Origin: Aldrovandia affinis
Lineage: Eukaryota; Chordata; Actinopteri; Notacanthiformes; Halosauridae
DNA: 64,000 nucleotides
Assembly: GCA_029706075.1 (NCBI GenBank)
Contig: JAINUG010000011.1
Span: forward strand, 6,392,001-6,456,000
Direction: 5' to 3'
Of the stretch, positions 1 to 11,198 are shown one piece after another. The notes under the pieces were generated by a model. That model did no database searches. It saw nothing but the letters and a program-made list of their open reading frames with translations, and was not told where the DNA came from. Numbering within the stretch: the stretch's first letter is position 1; each line of letters starts with the position of its first letter. The translations under genes and the position numbers were made by a program.

Positions 1-1959
1 TGATACAGTTACTTACAGCAATAGTGAATATAGTTCTGTCAACTGAATGAAAATATGAAAGAAACACCATCAGTCAAAAAATGCGTATTTTTTCATATTC
101 AAGACAAATAATGTACAGCACAGTTATGATTCAGAGAACAGTGTGGAATACAGTAGAAACACTTTCACTCTGGCTCACCCTCACAGACATACACACATTT
201 CCACAGTGCTTCCGATGCTACTGCAGTTCAAGACCTAATAGAAAACGACAAAAGGCTATTTAAGTTGCAACCCAACATATATTTGGTTAATCTTCCAGCA
301 CAGTTAAGTGCCTTTATTACCAAGAAGGATACAATTTATGTGACCGGCCATAGTGATACTATCCAGGTGTGAGGAAAGTCTGTGAACAGGTATAATCGTT
401 ATAATACGAGTCTACATAGAGGTGCCCTGTACATCTGTGACTCATTTGTGCAGAAAAGCTAACTCAACCATTGTCCAGACATGCACTTATTTTAACATTG
501 GCTTTTTTAAAGTTTGATTGAGACTTTCAAAAAACCACAGCCATAGCACTTCACTTGAGATAGGAGAGTAGAATCCTACAGTTTAGGTTTGCATTTATGC
601 ACTGTGCCTGTGCCCCAGTCAGTAATTATAACTGAACTCTGCATGTCATTACCAAACATAGCCACCTAGCTACATTATGCTTTTAATAACTCCTAAACCA
701 CATGTGAAGCTACTGTTCTGCTATCCATTATGAAATTAGAATAGCCAAGTAGCTAGCTACACTAGCATATCTAGGGGGCTCCTGGATGACTTATCCAGCT
801 TTGTGCATTGAGGTGCCTTATGGTCTGGATTGAATTAATGGAGGGTTTCATTTAGCAATTTTGTTATGCAATAACAAATCCTCTGGTCAATCAGGAGTCT
901 GCGATCTGCAGCAATGGGACAGTGCTACAATTGCCATAGGGAATTCCCAAATTGGGGGTAAAAGAAAAATAAGGACATAAAATGTGTTCATAAGAAAAAA
1001 CATGTTTAGTGCAGCTAGCTAGAGTCAATCAAATAATTCACGCACCTCTGGCATTAAGCAAGGTGCCGTAAGCAATCCAATTACGAACTACTATTTTGGG
1101 ACCGGTGTCATACCATTCTTGTGTGAGCTCATCTCAGCCTCCATCTTCTTTTAGCTACGTCTGTTCGGGTGGCATGAGGATTTGGTTTAGAGTTCATTGT
1201 GACATGAGACCAATCAGAATATGTGCATAGTACTGAATGCAAAACTGAGCTGTATTTAAATAAGATCATGTGGAGAGCCCTCAGTAGAGGTCGGGCCCTA
1301 AGGGGTCCACAGGCAGGCTTAGCAGGCCCTCAGTTTAAGGCTACAAGCTATGGGAGGGAATAGACATTGCACAAAACCTCACTATCGTGCTTAAGGTAGT
1401 AGAAAGGGAAAAAACTGTCTCTTCTGCATAGCATCCAGGACGGATGTGAGAAAGACAAAGGCCTAACCTCAAAGCTATCTTTATATCAGGTATTCATTTA
1501 TTATGTAGACTTGTCTGAAGTATCTGACATAGCTTACATTTTACACACAATCTATGTCTATGACATAGACTTAGGGTGACTTTAGTGCCCAACCTAGGAT
1601 TTGAGCCTTTAACCTTCTGGTAGTTCTCTACCAACTGTGTAAAACTGCTGCCCTACTCTTTTTCCTGGAGAAAAAAGTTAATAAGGACATAGCATGTCAG
1701 GGTTAGACTGGGTAGTAGAGAGAGTAGTTTTGCCTGATTTTGATCTTCGCGAGAACAAGCAGCTTCTGCTGAACAACAATGCAGAATGATGAATAACAGC
1801 TCTGCACTACACTCTGAGTGATTTGGAAGAAAAACACAGGTGCTTTTAAAAGAGTTGTAGCCGCACCACAAGAACTACACTGGTGTGGCAGCACTGTCAA
1901 GACTCAACACTGCTATGCTACCAGAGCCTCAGTCAATGCCCAAGCTGGTTTTCCTGGTG
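1..1959. other. Region downstream of MBLAC2; no gene recognised
   Basis: AT-rich, with no open frame resembling a known protein and no transposon that I can identify. The part nearest 1959 is probably the 3' UTR of MBLAC2, which is read on the minus strand. A TTTATT near 1496-1502 would read AATAAA on the minus strand and is a possible poly(A) signal, but nothing else supports it. Confidence 0.4.
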
Positions 1960-4341
1960 TTAACGGGCGCTGGTTGAGTTTGAGGCCCGCAGGGCGAGGC
2001 AGGCGATGGACTTCATAGCGCATGTGGTGAATCGGTGGCAGGCCCCGGCACCAGAGATGTAGTTGGAGGCGATTTGATGCAGCCGCTTGGCGCCGAAGGT
2101 GTTGAAGTGGCCCGGCAGGACCTGCTCCACCTGCTCGCTGTCCACCAGCTCCAGCAGCCTCTCACAGCTGTGGACGTAGTCGCTGGTTCTGCTGTAGGGC
2201 AGCCAGTCGATCATGGCACCGTCGTAGGCCACGTCACCGCTGAACAACATCTTGTGGTCTTTGTCGTGGAGGCAGATGCTGCCCCTGGAGTGACCGGGCA
2301 TGTGCAGCACCGTCAGCTGCCTGTCTCCTAGGTTGATGACATCGCCTGGAAGCACAGAGGCACCGGCATAATCCTGACTGCAATGCAGCACTGACACAGC
2401 AAAAAGCTCTATTGACTGAGTAAACGGGGGAAAAATGATTCCGGTGATTTCAACTCTTAATGGTCTGCCATTGCAGGTGAGTCAAATGAGGAAGAAGCAC
2501 TGCAGTAAAACTTATTTTGCTGGTAATCTATGTGTCCATCTATCAATTTACAGTATCAGGTGACACACATAAGGTAGGACTGTCCCCAGCATGCTCCGTA
2601 GTGCAAAGCCTCATCTTGGCTTCCAGAGCAACCATAGTACTAGAGTATGCAGCATACATATATTCTTCAGATACATTCTTCATAATGGATTCATTAAATA
2701 AAGTGCATACTCTTTACCTTCTATTGGAAAACACAGCAGCAAATAAAACATGTCATGTCCCAATCGCAATGGGTTTGACCCTTCACTCTAGTGTCAGCCA
2801 CTCCTAGACCTAGCAAATATATAATGACCTCTTCTTGGTTCATCCTAGGGGTGGAGTGCAATGTGATAAGAGATATATCCCTCCAAATGCATATGTTCTG
2901 ACTGGTAAGCCAATCATTCCTTTTATTAGTGGATATTATGATTTCAATAAGCTGACTGTGAAGGACATCCAAGTGCGTAGGAAGTGTAGGTACTGTAAAT
3001 GTTGCACACACAAATAAAACGGGCATAACTTGGGAGATTCTGTAATTCAGTCCACACCCTAGTGTCATTCTGGCTGAAATAAAATATGCCAATAAATCAT
3101 CCACTGAAACAAAATAGCCTCTACTCTGAAGATAAAGGCAGGGGGCTACTCCTTTCTGCGTTCAGCTCTTCCTCTGTTTTAATCACGAGTCAATATTATC
3201 AAATAATTATTGTGGAAGGAGATTGCTTAACATATCCAAGCAGCGTTTCTAGCTATGTTGTTTATCTGGAGATTAGAATAGTTACATTGTGTATTCAGCA
3301 AATTGGACAAGAGGAGACATATTTCCCTTCCCCACCAAATAAATCCATTCTTATATCTAACCCCAGATGAGCACCGCTCGAGAGAGCAATTTACAAGAAC
3401 ACCGCTCGAACAAATGCTCATTGGTGTGCTGCCAGATTCACTCTGCAATGTGAATTCCCACGTGACAGCTCTCCACTCTGGCACATGCGGAAGGCGAATT
3501 ACGCATTCCGAAGTGGGTCTTGATTTCCGGTAACCAAGGCACGGCTGCATCAATCAAGATTGCACTAATCAGATTTAGTATCGATCGGTATCTTGTTCTT
3601 CACCTACATTTATCAGCAGCCTTTTATTCTTGCAGTAGGAGATGCATGTTTATTTATCCTCGGTAATTACAACATTTTGCAATTGCAGCTTTACTAATGC
3701 CATGAAATAATTTGACGCCTAGCACATCGGTAGTATTAAGATAGCTAACTAAAGTTAACAACAGTAATCTGAGATCAGTATTCTAATGTTGTTTTATTTT
3801 AGATCAAGTTTGAATTCAGGTTCAGATTTCCCCAGTACTACTACAACAACAACAACAACAACAGTAATAATACTACTAATAATATAAATAATACCATACC
3901 TTCCTGTAGTATATGCGTTGGTTGTACAGCCTTGACTTTATATTGCCTGGCTCTCCATCCAGGTGTCGGATCCATGACAATCTCACTGTCGGACAGCCAG
4001 GTCACCGTCTCGAAGTTGTCTCCGTTGGCTATCGCATCGACCTCTGCCCTGTGAACACCCACCTGTTGAAACTGATGCAGCCCACCCGAGTGATCGAAGT
4101 GGACGTGCGTCCCGATGGCTAACAACGGATTCTTTCGCTCCGAGTCTTCTCCAAGCAATCCCTTGTCATTTAGATAATCTGGTAGACTTCTCAATCCCAG
4201 GCCAGTGTCTATAATAACGTCCTGGTGGGACCCACGAAGTAGCCAAATGTTTGCTCGGTTACCCGATTCGTAAAACCTCTCCTGGATCCAGAATAATCCT
4301 TCTCCAAGAGACTTATGCGCAAACCATTCTGTTGCAGACAT
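1960..4341 (-). CDS. MBLAC2: MBLAC2, metallo-beta-lactamase domain-containing protein 2 (two coding exons)
   Basis: Coding exons are 4341-3900 and 2345-1960 on the minus strand, joined in phase 1 (donor GAAG|GTATGG, acceptor TTCCAG|GC). They give 275 residues; I recall 279 for human. The metal-binding signature THVHFDH lies at residues 78-84. Further ligand motifs are MPGHSRGS near 166, FSGDV near 185 and LPGHFNTFG near 230, so the metallo-beta-lactamase active site looks complete. The start MSATEW matches the human N-terminus. The human enzyme is reported to be a palmitoylated acyl-CoA thioesterase; three cysteines occur in the last 30 residues here, but their modification is inference. It is divergent from POLR3G across a short promoter interval. 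No stop or frame break is seen. Confidence 0.96.
2346..3899 (-). other. MBLAC2: MBLAC2 intron
   Basis: A 1.55-kb intron with clear GT and AG borders on the minus strand. It holds a short trinucleotide microsatellite about 25 bases inside the donor and otherwise no recognisable element. Confidence 0.85.
3841..3890. repeat. (AAC)n / (AAT)n microsatellite in the MBLAC2 intron
   Basis: About seven near-perfect AAC units run from 3843 to 3863, followed by AAT-like units to about 3890. The array sits just downstream of the splice donor on the transcribed (minus) strand. Confidence 0.85.
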
Positions 4342-4664
4342 CCCAGTTCATGCAGATGTAATAAAAATGTAAATGCCACTTAACGTTAACCGATCGGAGA
4401 TTGAAAAAAGTGGAGGTCAAAATTAATGGACTTCACGTGAAAGTAGCAATGCGGTTGTCTGCTCTTACAGAAATGGGTATAGATGACACTCCCATGCAGG
4501 AAGCAGCTGTGTTTACACGAGAACAAAGTGACGTTGGCGCGAAGTGAAATCCTATTGGTTTAAAAAAGTGGATACCGCCCATTTAGACAACCCAGCCATT
4601 GCGATTTAAAAGTATGTTGCTCCATGCGTTCCACACATTGTCTGTAGAACCGACGGAAGAGAAG
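4342..4664. promoter_or_regulatory. Presumed bidirectional promoter of MBLAC2 and POLR3G, with a POLR3G 5' noncoding exon
   Basis: The interval runs leftward into MBLAC2 and rightward into POLR3G and is more CpG-bearing than its flanks (for example the stretch around 4530-4545). A likely noncoding first exon of POLR3G ends at 4664 at a GAAG|GTATAT donor. The POLR3G start codon lies 9 bases after a CTTGCAG acceptor near 5322, so an upstream noncoding exon is required. Transcription start sites are inferred. Confidence 0.5.
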
Positions 4665-5328
4665 GTATATGTTCACTGTCGAAATGTGCTGTATTGTTAA
4701 GGGTCACATGCGTAATTACATATAGAAATATTATATTAATTGTTGTTAATGTTTATCCACTAAAGCGATTAATTTGTAAAAAAGAGATGTATCTATATTT
4801 AGTTGCTATTTCTAAACACATTGACAGTTACGATGCACTTTCCTGCAAATTAGTTTGTTTTATCCGCTTAAAATGCTACCTTGCTTCATGGTTTATGATT
4901 TACTGTGTTTCAAAACGAACGAATTAAAAATAATTTCAAACATTTTTCCACGCTACAGAAATTCGTCCTAGCTGGCTACTGTATCATGTGGGCTGATGAA
5001 ATGTTGCTGACTGGGCACCTCTTGTTTTTTTTGTACCCCAGACTGAAAGGTCGCCATTCGAAGAACTGTTCATTGGCCAGTTCTACATATTAAAGGCATA
5101 CATAGCATTTGGATCAAAGGGTAAATATGCCCTTAAGTATCAGATAGGGCACCAGTTCTGATGCTCATAAAGGTAAACCGCCATCTGGATAAAAGTGTAG
5201 GTTTGTATGCTATCATGTCACTTTTTGGTAGCCCCTTGATATAACGCATGCACGGTGAAATCAAATGTGATTGTGAACTGGCTTTGTGGCTACTAGGGAC
5301 CCGGCTGTGCTTTTGTCTTGCAGCAGGG
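4665..5328 (+). other. POLR3G: Presumed first intron of POLR3G
   Basis: The 5' leader intron runs from the presumed donor at 4665 to the acceptor near 5322. It is AT-rich, and I see no gene or identifiable element in it. Confidence 0.45.
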
Positions 5329-8247
5329 ATGGCTGGCAGAGGGCGAGGACGGGGCGTGGCAGCCTTCACCTTCAACATTGATGCTCTGGGCCTCACCAGG
5401 GGGTCTATGCCAGAGACAGCACTCGGGCCGAGGGCACTATTCCCGGTGAGTGCAGGCCACGCCCGTTTTCCAGGGAATCTACGATTCTGCCTGTGACATG
5501 TACGGGACAATTTTGGTGTTTTAAAAGAGGATGAAAGGTTTGACAAGAAGAACATAAGAATACATAATGACGAGAACAGGCCGTTCGATCCATCTAGGCT
5601 TGTCATTCCCTAGTGTAAAGAATATCCGGTACTGCATCAATCCTGGACTTTAATACCCCAAGTGTTTCTGCCTCCACTAAAGATACTTCTAAAGGCTAAA
5701 GATGTTCTTTTGTGCAGCATTGTGATTGTCATTTCATTAAGGAGACCCTCTCATTGTGGGTGCCATTTTTAACCTGTTTGTTTAGGGAAAAACATTTTTG
5801 AGAGGGGTGACTTGTCTCTTTGGTTTATGCACATGTAGCGGAGTTCATACACGTTAGTTCGCACGTGAGCTTCTGCTACAGAATGTGATGTCACCCCTTG
5901 GGAAGTATGATTAGTTCAATTGACTGGGGACCTCAGTCTTTAGCTCAGCAAGCCAATCGCAATCGGCTCGAAGTGGCCGGCGAGGGCTGTGGTTCGAAAC
6001 CTGTTGCAGACCTACCCCCATTACGCACACACAAATATGCGCATGAGTGCACACTCACACACACAACAACACAAACAGACAGTCCTGTTTTTATTACAAT
6101 GTTTGTTGTGGCCAACAACACAGGCGTTAGTTGACATTTTGGCATTGTGCATCTTTAGACGCCCCTCCTCAAGGGTTTTTTTATGCTGCAGGTTAATGAA
6201 TACAAGCCTGTGCCATTAAAGGCCGGGGAAGATGAAGACTACATGCTAGCCCTGAAACAGGAAATGAGAGGGACCATGAAACGTCTGCCGTACAACGTCC
6301 CGCTTCCCGAGAAGAAGGCAGGTGAGAACCACTCCCGTCTGCCCCATGTAACACTAATGCAATCGGACCCTCCCACACATGCCACAGGGAATACAAGGCT
6401 TGAGATTGGAGCGAGTAAATTAAAACATAACTGTAGAATAAATAAATAAACAAAAACATGATGGGACTATTGTACTTTGACCTGAACCAAATATGAACAT
6501 CCCCCGCTATCTGTCGCTGCACAGTCAGCACCTGGATATAAGCTCACAAAGTGGATTCCTACCTGTGCTCCCCTCTCGATGTAAATTAGTTGATAATCAT
6601 TCAGATTAAGTGAGTCTGAATTCAGTAAAGATAATGTAATGGCTGCACTATAGCTCTGATAGTAATCAGGCCTTTAGCGTTGCACCATTCATACATTTGG
6701 AAGATCTGAACATGCAAGAGGTGCGCAGTTAATGTTTCAGAGCACGTGTACAGCACAGCTGTTTTATATGGTTTCCAGTGGGGGTGGGAGGGGTGGAGGA
6801 ACCGTACCCTGTACTGCAGCTTCTGTAAACAAAATGGCCTCCTATTTGACATAATAGTGTTGTGACCCCCGTATGGCAGACGTGTTATTTGATTCACGTG
6901 TCCATTGGAAAGTAAATAGAAAAAGGTTAGTAGGTTTGAATGTAATAATGGGACATTTTATATATTGAATATGTATATACGTGTATGTATATATATATAT
7001 ACGACTTATAGACTGTACTGTAAAGGAGTGCTTCCTAACATCCACCTCACTGTTCCTGTATGCAACAGATGTGGAGAGATACAAGGAGAAATATACAAGG
7101 GACAGCCAGAGAGCGATGGAAAATGCTTGGACACCAGGTATAACATCATAAGAGGATACAAATTGCTTCCTGCTTTGTACAAAATTGTAAAAACACCTCA
7201 CAAGACGGTCACATCTTCCTGATTTGTGTTTACAGACTGGAAGCGCCTGCCAAAGGAGTTGATGCCCCAGCTGAAAAAAGTTAAAAAGAAACCTGGTAAT
7301 AACACAGAAACTATTAGAAATAAGTCATTACATTTTCTGTACAATGATGCAGACTTTATTGGCACCCACTACTTTGTTTATCAATGACATGACTGATGTT
7401 GGCGAGTGAAGGCAATGTTTATATGCAGCATTTTAATAAGAGAATATTATTACATACTGTAATGTACTACCCCCCCGTATATATTTTTTATATAATGTAA
7501 GTACATTTAGAATATATAAAAGAGTTATAAATAATATAATAAAATAATTACAGTTGGCAATAAATTGTGTCTTTAATTTGAACAGAAGTAAAGAAAAACC
7601 CAAGAAAGAAACAACCAAAGAAAAAGAAGACATGTTGACTAAGTTGGATGTAAGTTGGGGGTGGGGAAAACGCTGTTTTTCTGTGTCATTTCCTTGAAAA
7701 ATTAAGGGATTTTTATGTAATTATTTGGCCAGTGACCCTTTTTTCAGCATTTTTCCATTGCGAATCCAGTATGAAGGGTGGCTGAATTTCAACGATTGCT
7801 ATAACCCTATGAATATGTTCATCAGTCATCTTTTCAATATGAAATCTGTTTTGTGAAATTCACCTTCATTCAGAATTCAGATTAGTTTTTTGGGGGTATT
7901 TTTGCCATTTCCTCAGGAGCTAGAAAAGAAAGATGGGGCATCTGATGAAGAGACTGAGGCCAAGAAGACAAAAGAGGGTGCGGAAGAGGAGGAAGACATG
8001 GTGGATGAGGAGTACGATGAAGAGGAGCTTGAAGAGGTAATGGAGGAAAATACATTTTTCTCTCATGCTGAAATGTTTTTTAAAATGTAAATACACTGAT
8101 TGTGGACATAATCAGATATCTTTTTAGAATGTTCTCTCCTGACACCGTTTTATAATTTAGGAGAATGACTACATTGCCAGTTACTTTGAAGATGGAGACG
8201 ATTTTGGTGCTGGCAGTGATGAAAACATTGATGAAGCCACATATTAG
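5329..8247 (+). CDS. POLR3G: POLR3G, RNA polymerase III subunit RPC7 (seven coding exons)
   Basis: Coding exons are 5329-5445, 6192-6321, 7069-7137, 7236-7295, 7586-7649, 7917-8036 and 8161-8247, all with GT-AG borders. The product is the Pol III RPC7 subunit, which works with RPC3 and RPC6 in transcription initiation. Recognisable parts are the Gly/Arg-rich start MAGRGRGRG, FTFNID, the core NEYKPVPLKAGEDEDYMLAL, DWKRLPKELMP, a Lys-rich stretch, a Glu/Asp-rich tract and the conserved end SYFEDGDDFGAGSDENIDEATY minus its first two residues in the family core. Ending in ATY rather than AIY, together with the synteny, points to POLR3G and not POLR3GL. One oddity: exon 4 ends in phase 1, but exon 5 (64 nt) reads like the family only if entered in phase 2. 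As written, the join hits a TGA near the end of exon 5. All other junctions are in phase, so a one-base error or real indel is likely. Confidence 0.93.
5543..5705 (-). mobile_element. CR1 LINE 3'-end fragment in a POLR3G intron
   Basis: Read on the minus strand, this matches the last ~160 bases of the CR1 copy at 13586-15761: the C-terminal coding remnant (GAGGCAGAAACACTTGGG), then GAACGGCCTGTTCTCGTCAT, then the TTCTTATG-type tail. It is a heavily 5'-truncated insertion. Confidence 0.8.
5935..6035 (+). mobile_element. Possible tRNA-like SINE head
   Basis: A box-A-like TAGCTCAGCAAGCC and a box-B-like GGTTCGAAACC lie about 50 bases apart, as in tRNA-derived SINE heads. A CA-rich stretch follows. 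No target duplication was found, so this is tentative. Confidence 0.35.
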
Positions 8248-8580
8248 CCTGTCCTGAAACTACCTGTGCACTCCTCAAAGCACGTGTAATTTGACAGACT
8301 CAAGCCAAATACATGTGTATCACTGAATGTAGATATGTAAAAAATATATACATATATGTATGTATAGTTATATCTTTTCTGTAGTTATGCAGGAGCTTTT
8401 TCTTGTCAAAATAATGTATTTTGTAATTTCACATGGAATCCGTGTCTGAATGTCCTTCCACCAAATTATGTAACAGAAGATGGTTGATTGTTGGTTGATT
8501 GTAGCTCAAAAGGAAACCATGTTTGGCTCTTGAGAATTCTGTATGTCTGAATGTGAGTGCTGATATAAGTGGATTACTAC

Positions 8581-8586
8581 AATAAA
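8581..8586 (+). terminator. POLR3G: Candidate POLR3G poly(A) signal
   Basis: AATAAA lies about 335 bases after the POLR3G stop. A second AATAAA lies near 8728. Confidence 0.55.
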
Positions 8587-9907
8587 ACTGTTGGAATATT
8601 CCAACATATGATGCTGCAGCATCTGAAGCGTGTTTATTCAAAATATATTTTATTTACTTTTCGTCAGATCCTGCTACTGTAGATGACAGGGTGAAGGCAC
8701 ATACTCTTTAAGTCCTCATTTTCAGAAAATAAATTGACATACAGTATTTAAGAAATAATTATTACAACTTAACATTTAAATTGAACATAGCATTTGGAAT
8801 ACTATAAATGTATTTCACATTTCATTAACATGCCCTTAGGAAAGTAAACATCTGTAGTAATTCAAAAATGCAGTTTTGCAATGGCAGGCAACCATGTTCA
8901 AATGTCGGAATGGTTATTAATTAAAAGGCAGCATACTTTTAAGTTCAATACTGATAGTGTAAGCATATGTGTTTATCTTGAATAAATTAAGATATGAATA
9001 TCCATACTACTCACCATACGGTTAGTCTGATTTCCATGTACATTTTTTTTTTTTTTTTAAAACAGTCTGGATACAAATACAGATGGGGGGGCTCTATTAG
9101 CCAAAAGGGTAAAGCTATTGGGGGAGCTCTACTAGCCTATGGGGTGAAGCTATTGCTCCGCCACAGCTAGATGTTTAGATGATTGGCTAGGCAAGGCATA
9201 ATTCTATGTACGTACGGATCAAAAATAAAATTACAAATTGGCGTGAAAACACTGTCAAAATTGTTTATATAAACCGAGATGCAGACACTCATAAAATAAG
9301 TAATACCTATGTGCGTACAAAGCGTCTTGAACGTAAACATTCACGCATACACTGGTAAACGTACGGAGATTGTTTTTTGCATTTACAAAATGTGATTTCA
9401 ATTACAAACTCCAATTTACATTTAGAAATTGCAATTTACATTTACAAATCGTATATACCTATTTTTGACAGCGATTTCATTCCATAGGGGTAGGTGTGAA
9501 CAGTATTACATTGAACTGCATTTAACTTTCAGCTACCATTCTCCTAAATGCCCTTTCCACAAACCTTTGTTTTTACAGGGAAAATGTTCTCACAAAAGTT
9601 TTTTATGACACTTCACTTGCATTAAAAAAGAGACAAGATTCAAGATTCATATTTGACTGAATACGATTCCTATCATGAAACCTATGGATAGAAAGCTTTA
9701 TCTGTAGAATCTACATGCAAACCAGAGGATGAAATAACCAATGACGCCTTTCGTTTTGTGTAAATACCTTGACTGCAAAAAAATGCTCTATAGATTACAA
9801 CAAAATACAGATGGAGAGAGTGATGGAGAGAATGTCCCAATATCCTACTTTATTTCGTTTTCTCCAAAACCGATTGCATTTCAGAAGATGTGGACTCTTG
9901 CATAACG
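8587..9907. other. Intergenic spacer between POLR3G and LYSMD3 (tail to tail)
   Basis: AT-rich, with a poly(T) run near 9045-9058 and a short tandem duplication at 9086-9155. No gene or identifiable transposon is seen. Confidence 0.55.
9086..9155. repeat. Two-copy 35-bp tandem duplication
   Basis: Copies at 9086-9120 and 9121-9155 share GCTCTAYTAGCC and end in AAGCTATTG, with about seven differences between them. Confidence 0.7.
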
Positions 9908-9913
9908 TTTATT
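9908..9913 (-). terminator. LYSMD3: Candidate LYSMD3 poly(A) signal
   Basis: TTTATT on the plus strand reads AATAAA on the minus strand, about 55 bases past the LYSMD3 stop. Another lies near 9850. Confidence 0.4.
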
Positions 9914-9968
9914 TGATTGCATGTACACAGTCTGATGGGATGTACTCTTGAACTCCCCCCACCTCTCG

Positions 9969-11188
9969 CTATGCTTCCTTGTCTTTGGAGTCGCTCTGCT
10001 CATGTACGTGTCGGTGCGTGCGGAAGTCCAGATGGGGCTCGCGGTCCAGCCCCATATCCGGGGCGGGCACTTTGTGCTCCACCTCTCCCCGCATCTTGGC
10101 GGGCGGGATAGCAGCTGGCCTCAGCGATTCGGTGGTGTCGTGGTGGCTGACGTCCGCCTTCATCAGCACCTCATAGTACAGCAGGTAGAAGACAGGGGTC
10201 ACGATTCCTACCACCAGCATGATGGCCACCGCCGTCCACCACCTCATGCCCCAGTCCGCCCCGTAGTAAGGGTCTTTCCGGACGGCCGGCCTTCGCTCCG
10301 TGTCCCCCGAGTGGTGCTGCAGGATGTTGAGGGAGGACACTACCTCGCTCAAGCCTCCCTTAGAGGGGTCGGCCGACTTCACCAGGAGCTCGATGTCCCG
10401 GTCCTTCTCCTGTAGGAAGCTGCCTGCACTGTCAGTGGACGAGGAGCAGGAGGGCTCTGCGGCTGAAGCTCCGCCCGATGGCTGTGTTTCGGGGATTCCT
10501 TGCTGAAAGCCCGCAGCCCTGTGGGACTCTGCCAGCACACTGAAGCGCCTCACAGGGATCTTGATGGACCTCAGTGCAAAGAAGTCCTGCTCTGTGAGTA
10601 GATTGTTGGCCCTCTTTATGTCTGCAACCTGTGGGAGGGGAGAGACCCACACCCAAGGATATTAATTTTAATATAAAAATGTGAACGTAATGACACATCA
10701 GACAGAATACTCATGAAAGTGTGTCAGCTTTTTACTACATACTGCACAAAACTAGGTTGGGTAAGAGGCCTCTTTTGCAAGACTTCCCACACATGCAGGT
10801 CATGCCCGATTTTATTTAACTACATGTAAAAGTTTCACAATGTAGCATTGGCTAATTCAATGAAACGACCTCAGCTAAATTTAAAATAAAGGAATTGATA
10901 GGGCGTAGAGCAAGTTACCGGGCAAAAATACTGGAGAGAGATGCCATTTAACGTGTCCCCCTCCTTGATGTCCCTGACCACGTAGATGATGTCGTCTATC
11001 CTCTCTCTGGAAGCAGACCTGCGAAGCCTTTCTCTCCCTCTCGATCGCAGCTCATAGCAGTCGCCGTCCTCCTCTGAACACTCATTTTCAATGACCATGC
11101 TGTTCCCAAAAACATATGCATGTCCTCCGTTGGCCGGCTGTACTGTTGTGGCGGACTGGAAACCATAATGCTGGTTCCTTCCAGTCAT
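9969..11188 (-). CDS. LYSMD3: LYSMD3, LysM and peptidoglycan-binding domain-containing protein 3 (two coding exons)
   Basis: Coding exons are 11188-10919 and 10628-9969 on the minus strand, joined in phase 0 (CCCG|GTAACT, CCACAG|GTT). They give 309 residues; I recall 306 for human. Residues 46-65 hold the conserved ELRSRGRERLRRSASRERI stretch. The LysM domain is about residues 68-115 (EGDTLNGISLQY, then ADIKRANNLLTEQDFFALR) and is split by the intron. A single transmembrane helix is about residues 220-243 (WWTAVAIMLVVGIVTPVFYL), preceded by RKDPYYGADWG, a family hallmark. The human protein is a single-pass membrane protein reported to bind chitin; its role in fish is inference. An AAAG acceptor about 8 bases before the start codon shows that a noncoding 5' exon exists. 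Confidence 0.96.
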
Positions 11189-11198
11189 TTTTCACTTT

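Noticed and set aside
5329-8247. POLR3GL instead of POLR3G
   Set aside because: C-terminal DEATY, overall motif match and the MBLAC2-LYSMD3 neighbourhood favour POLR3G.
9948-10415. 155-codon plus-strand open frame
   Set aside because: Antisense shadow of LYSMD3 exon 2, whose minus-strand frame is conserved.
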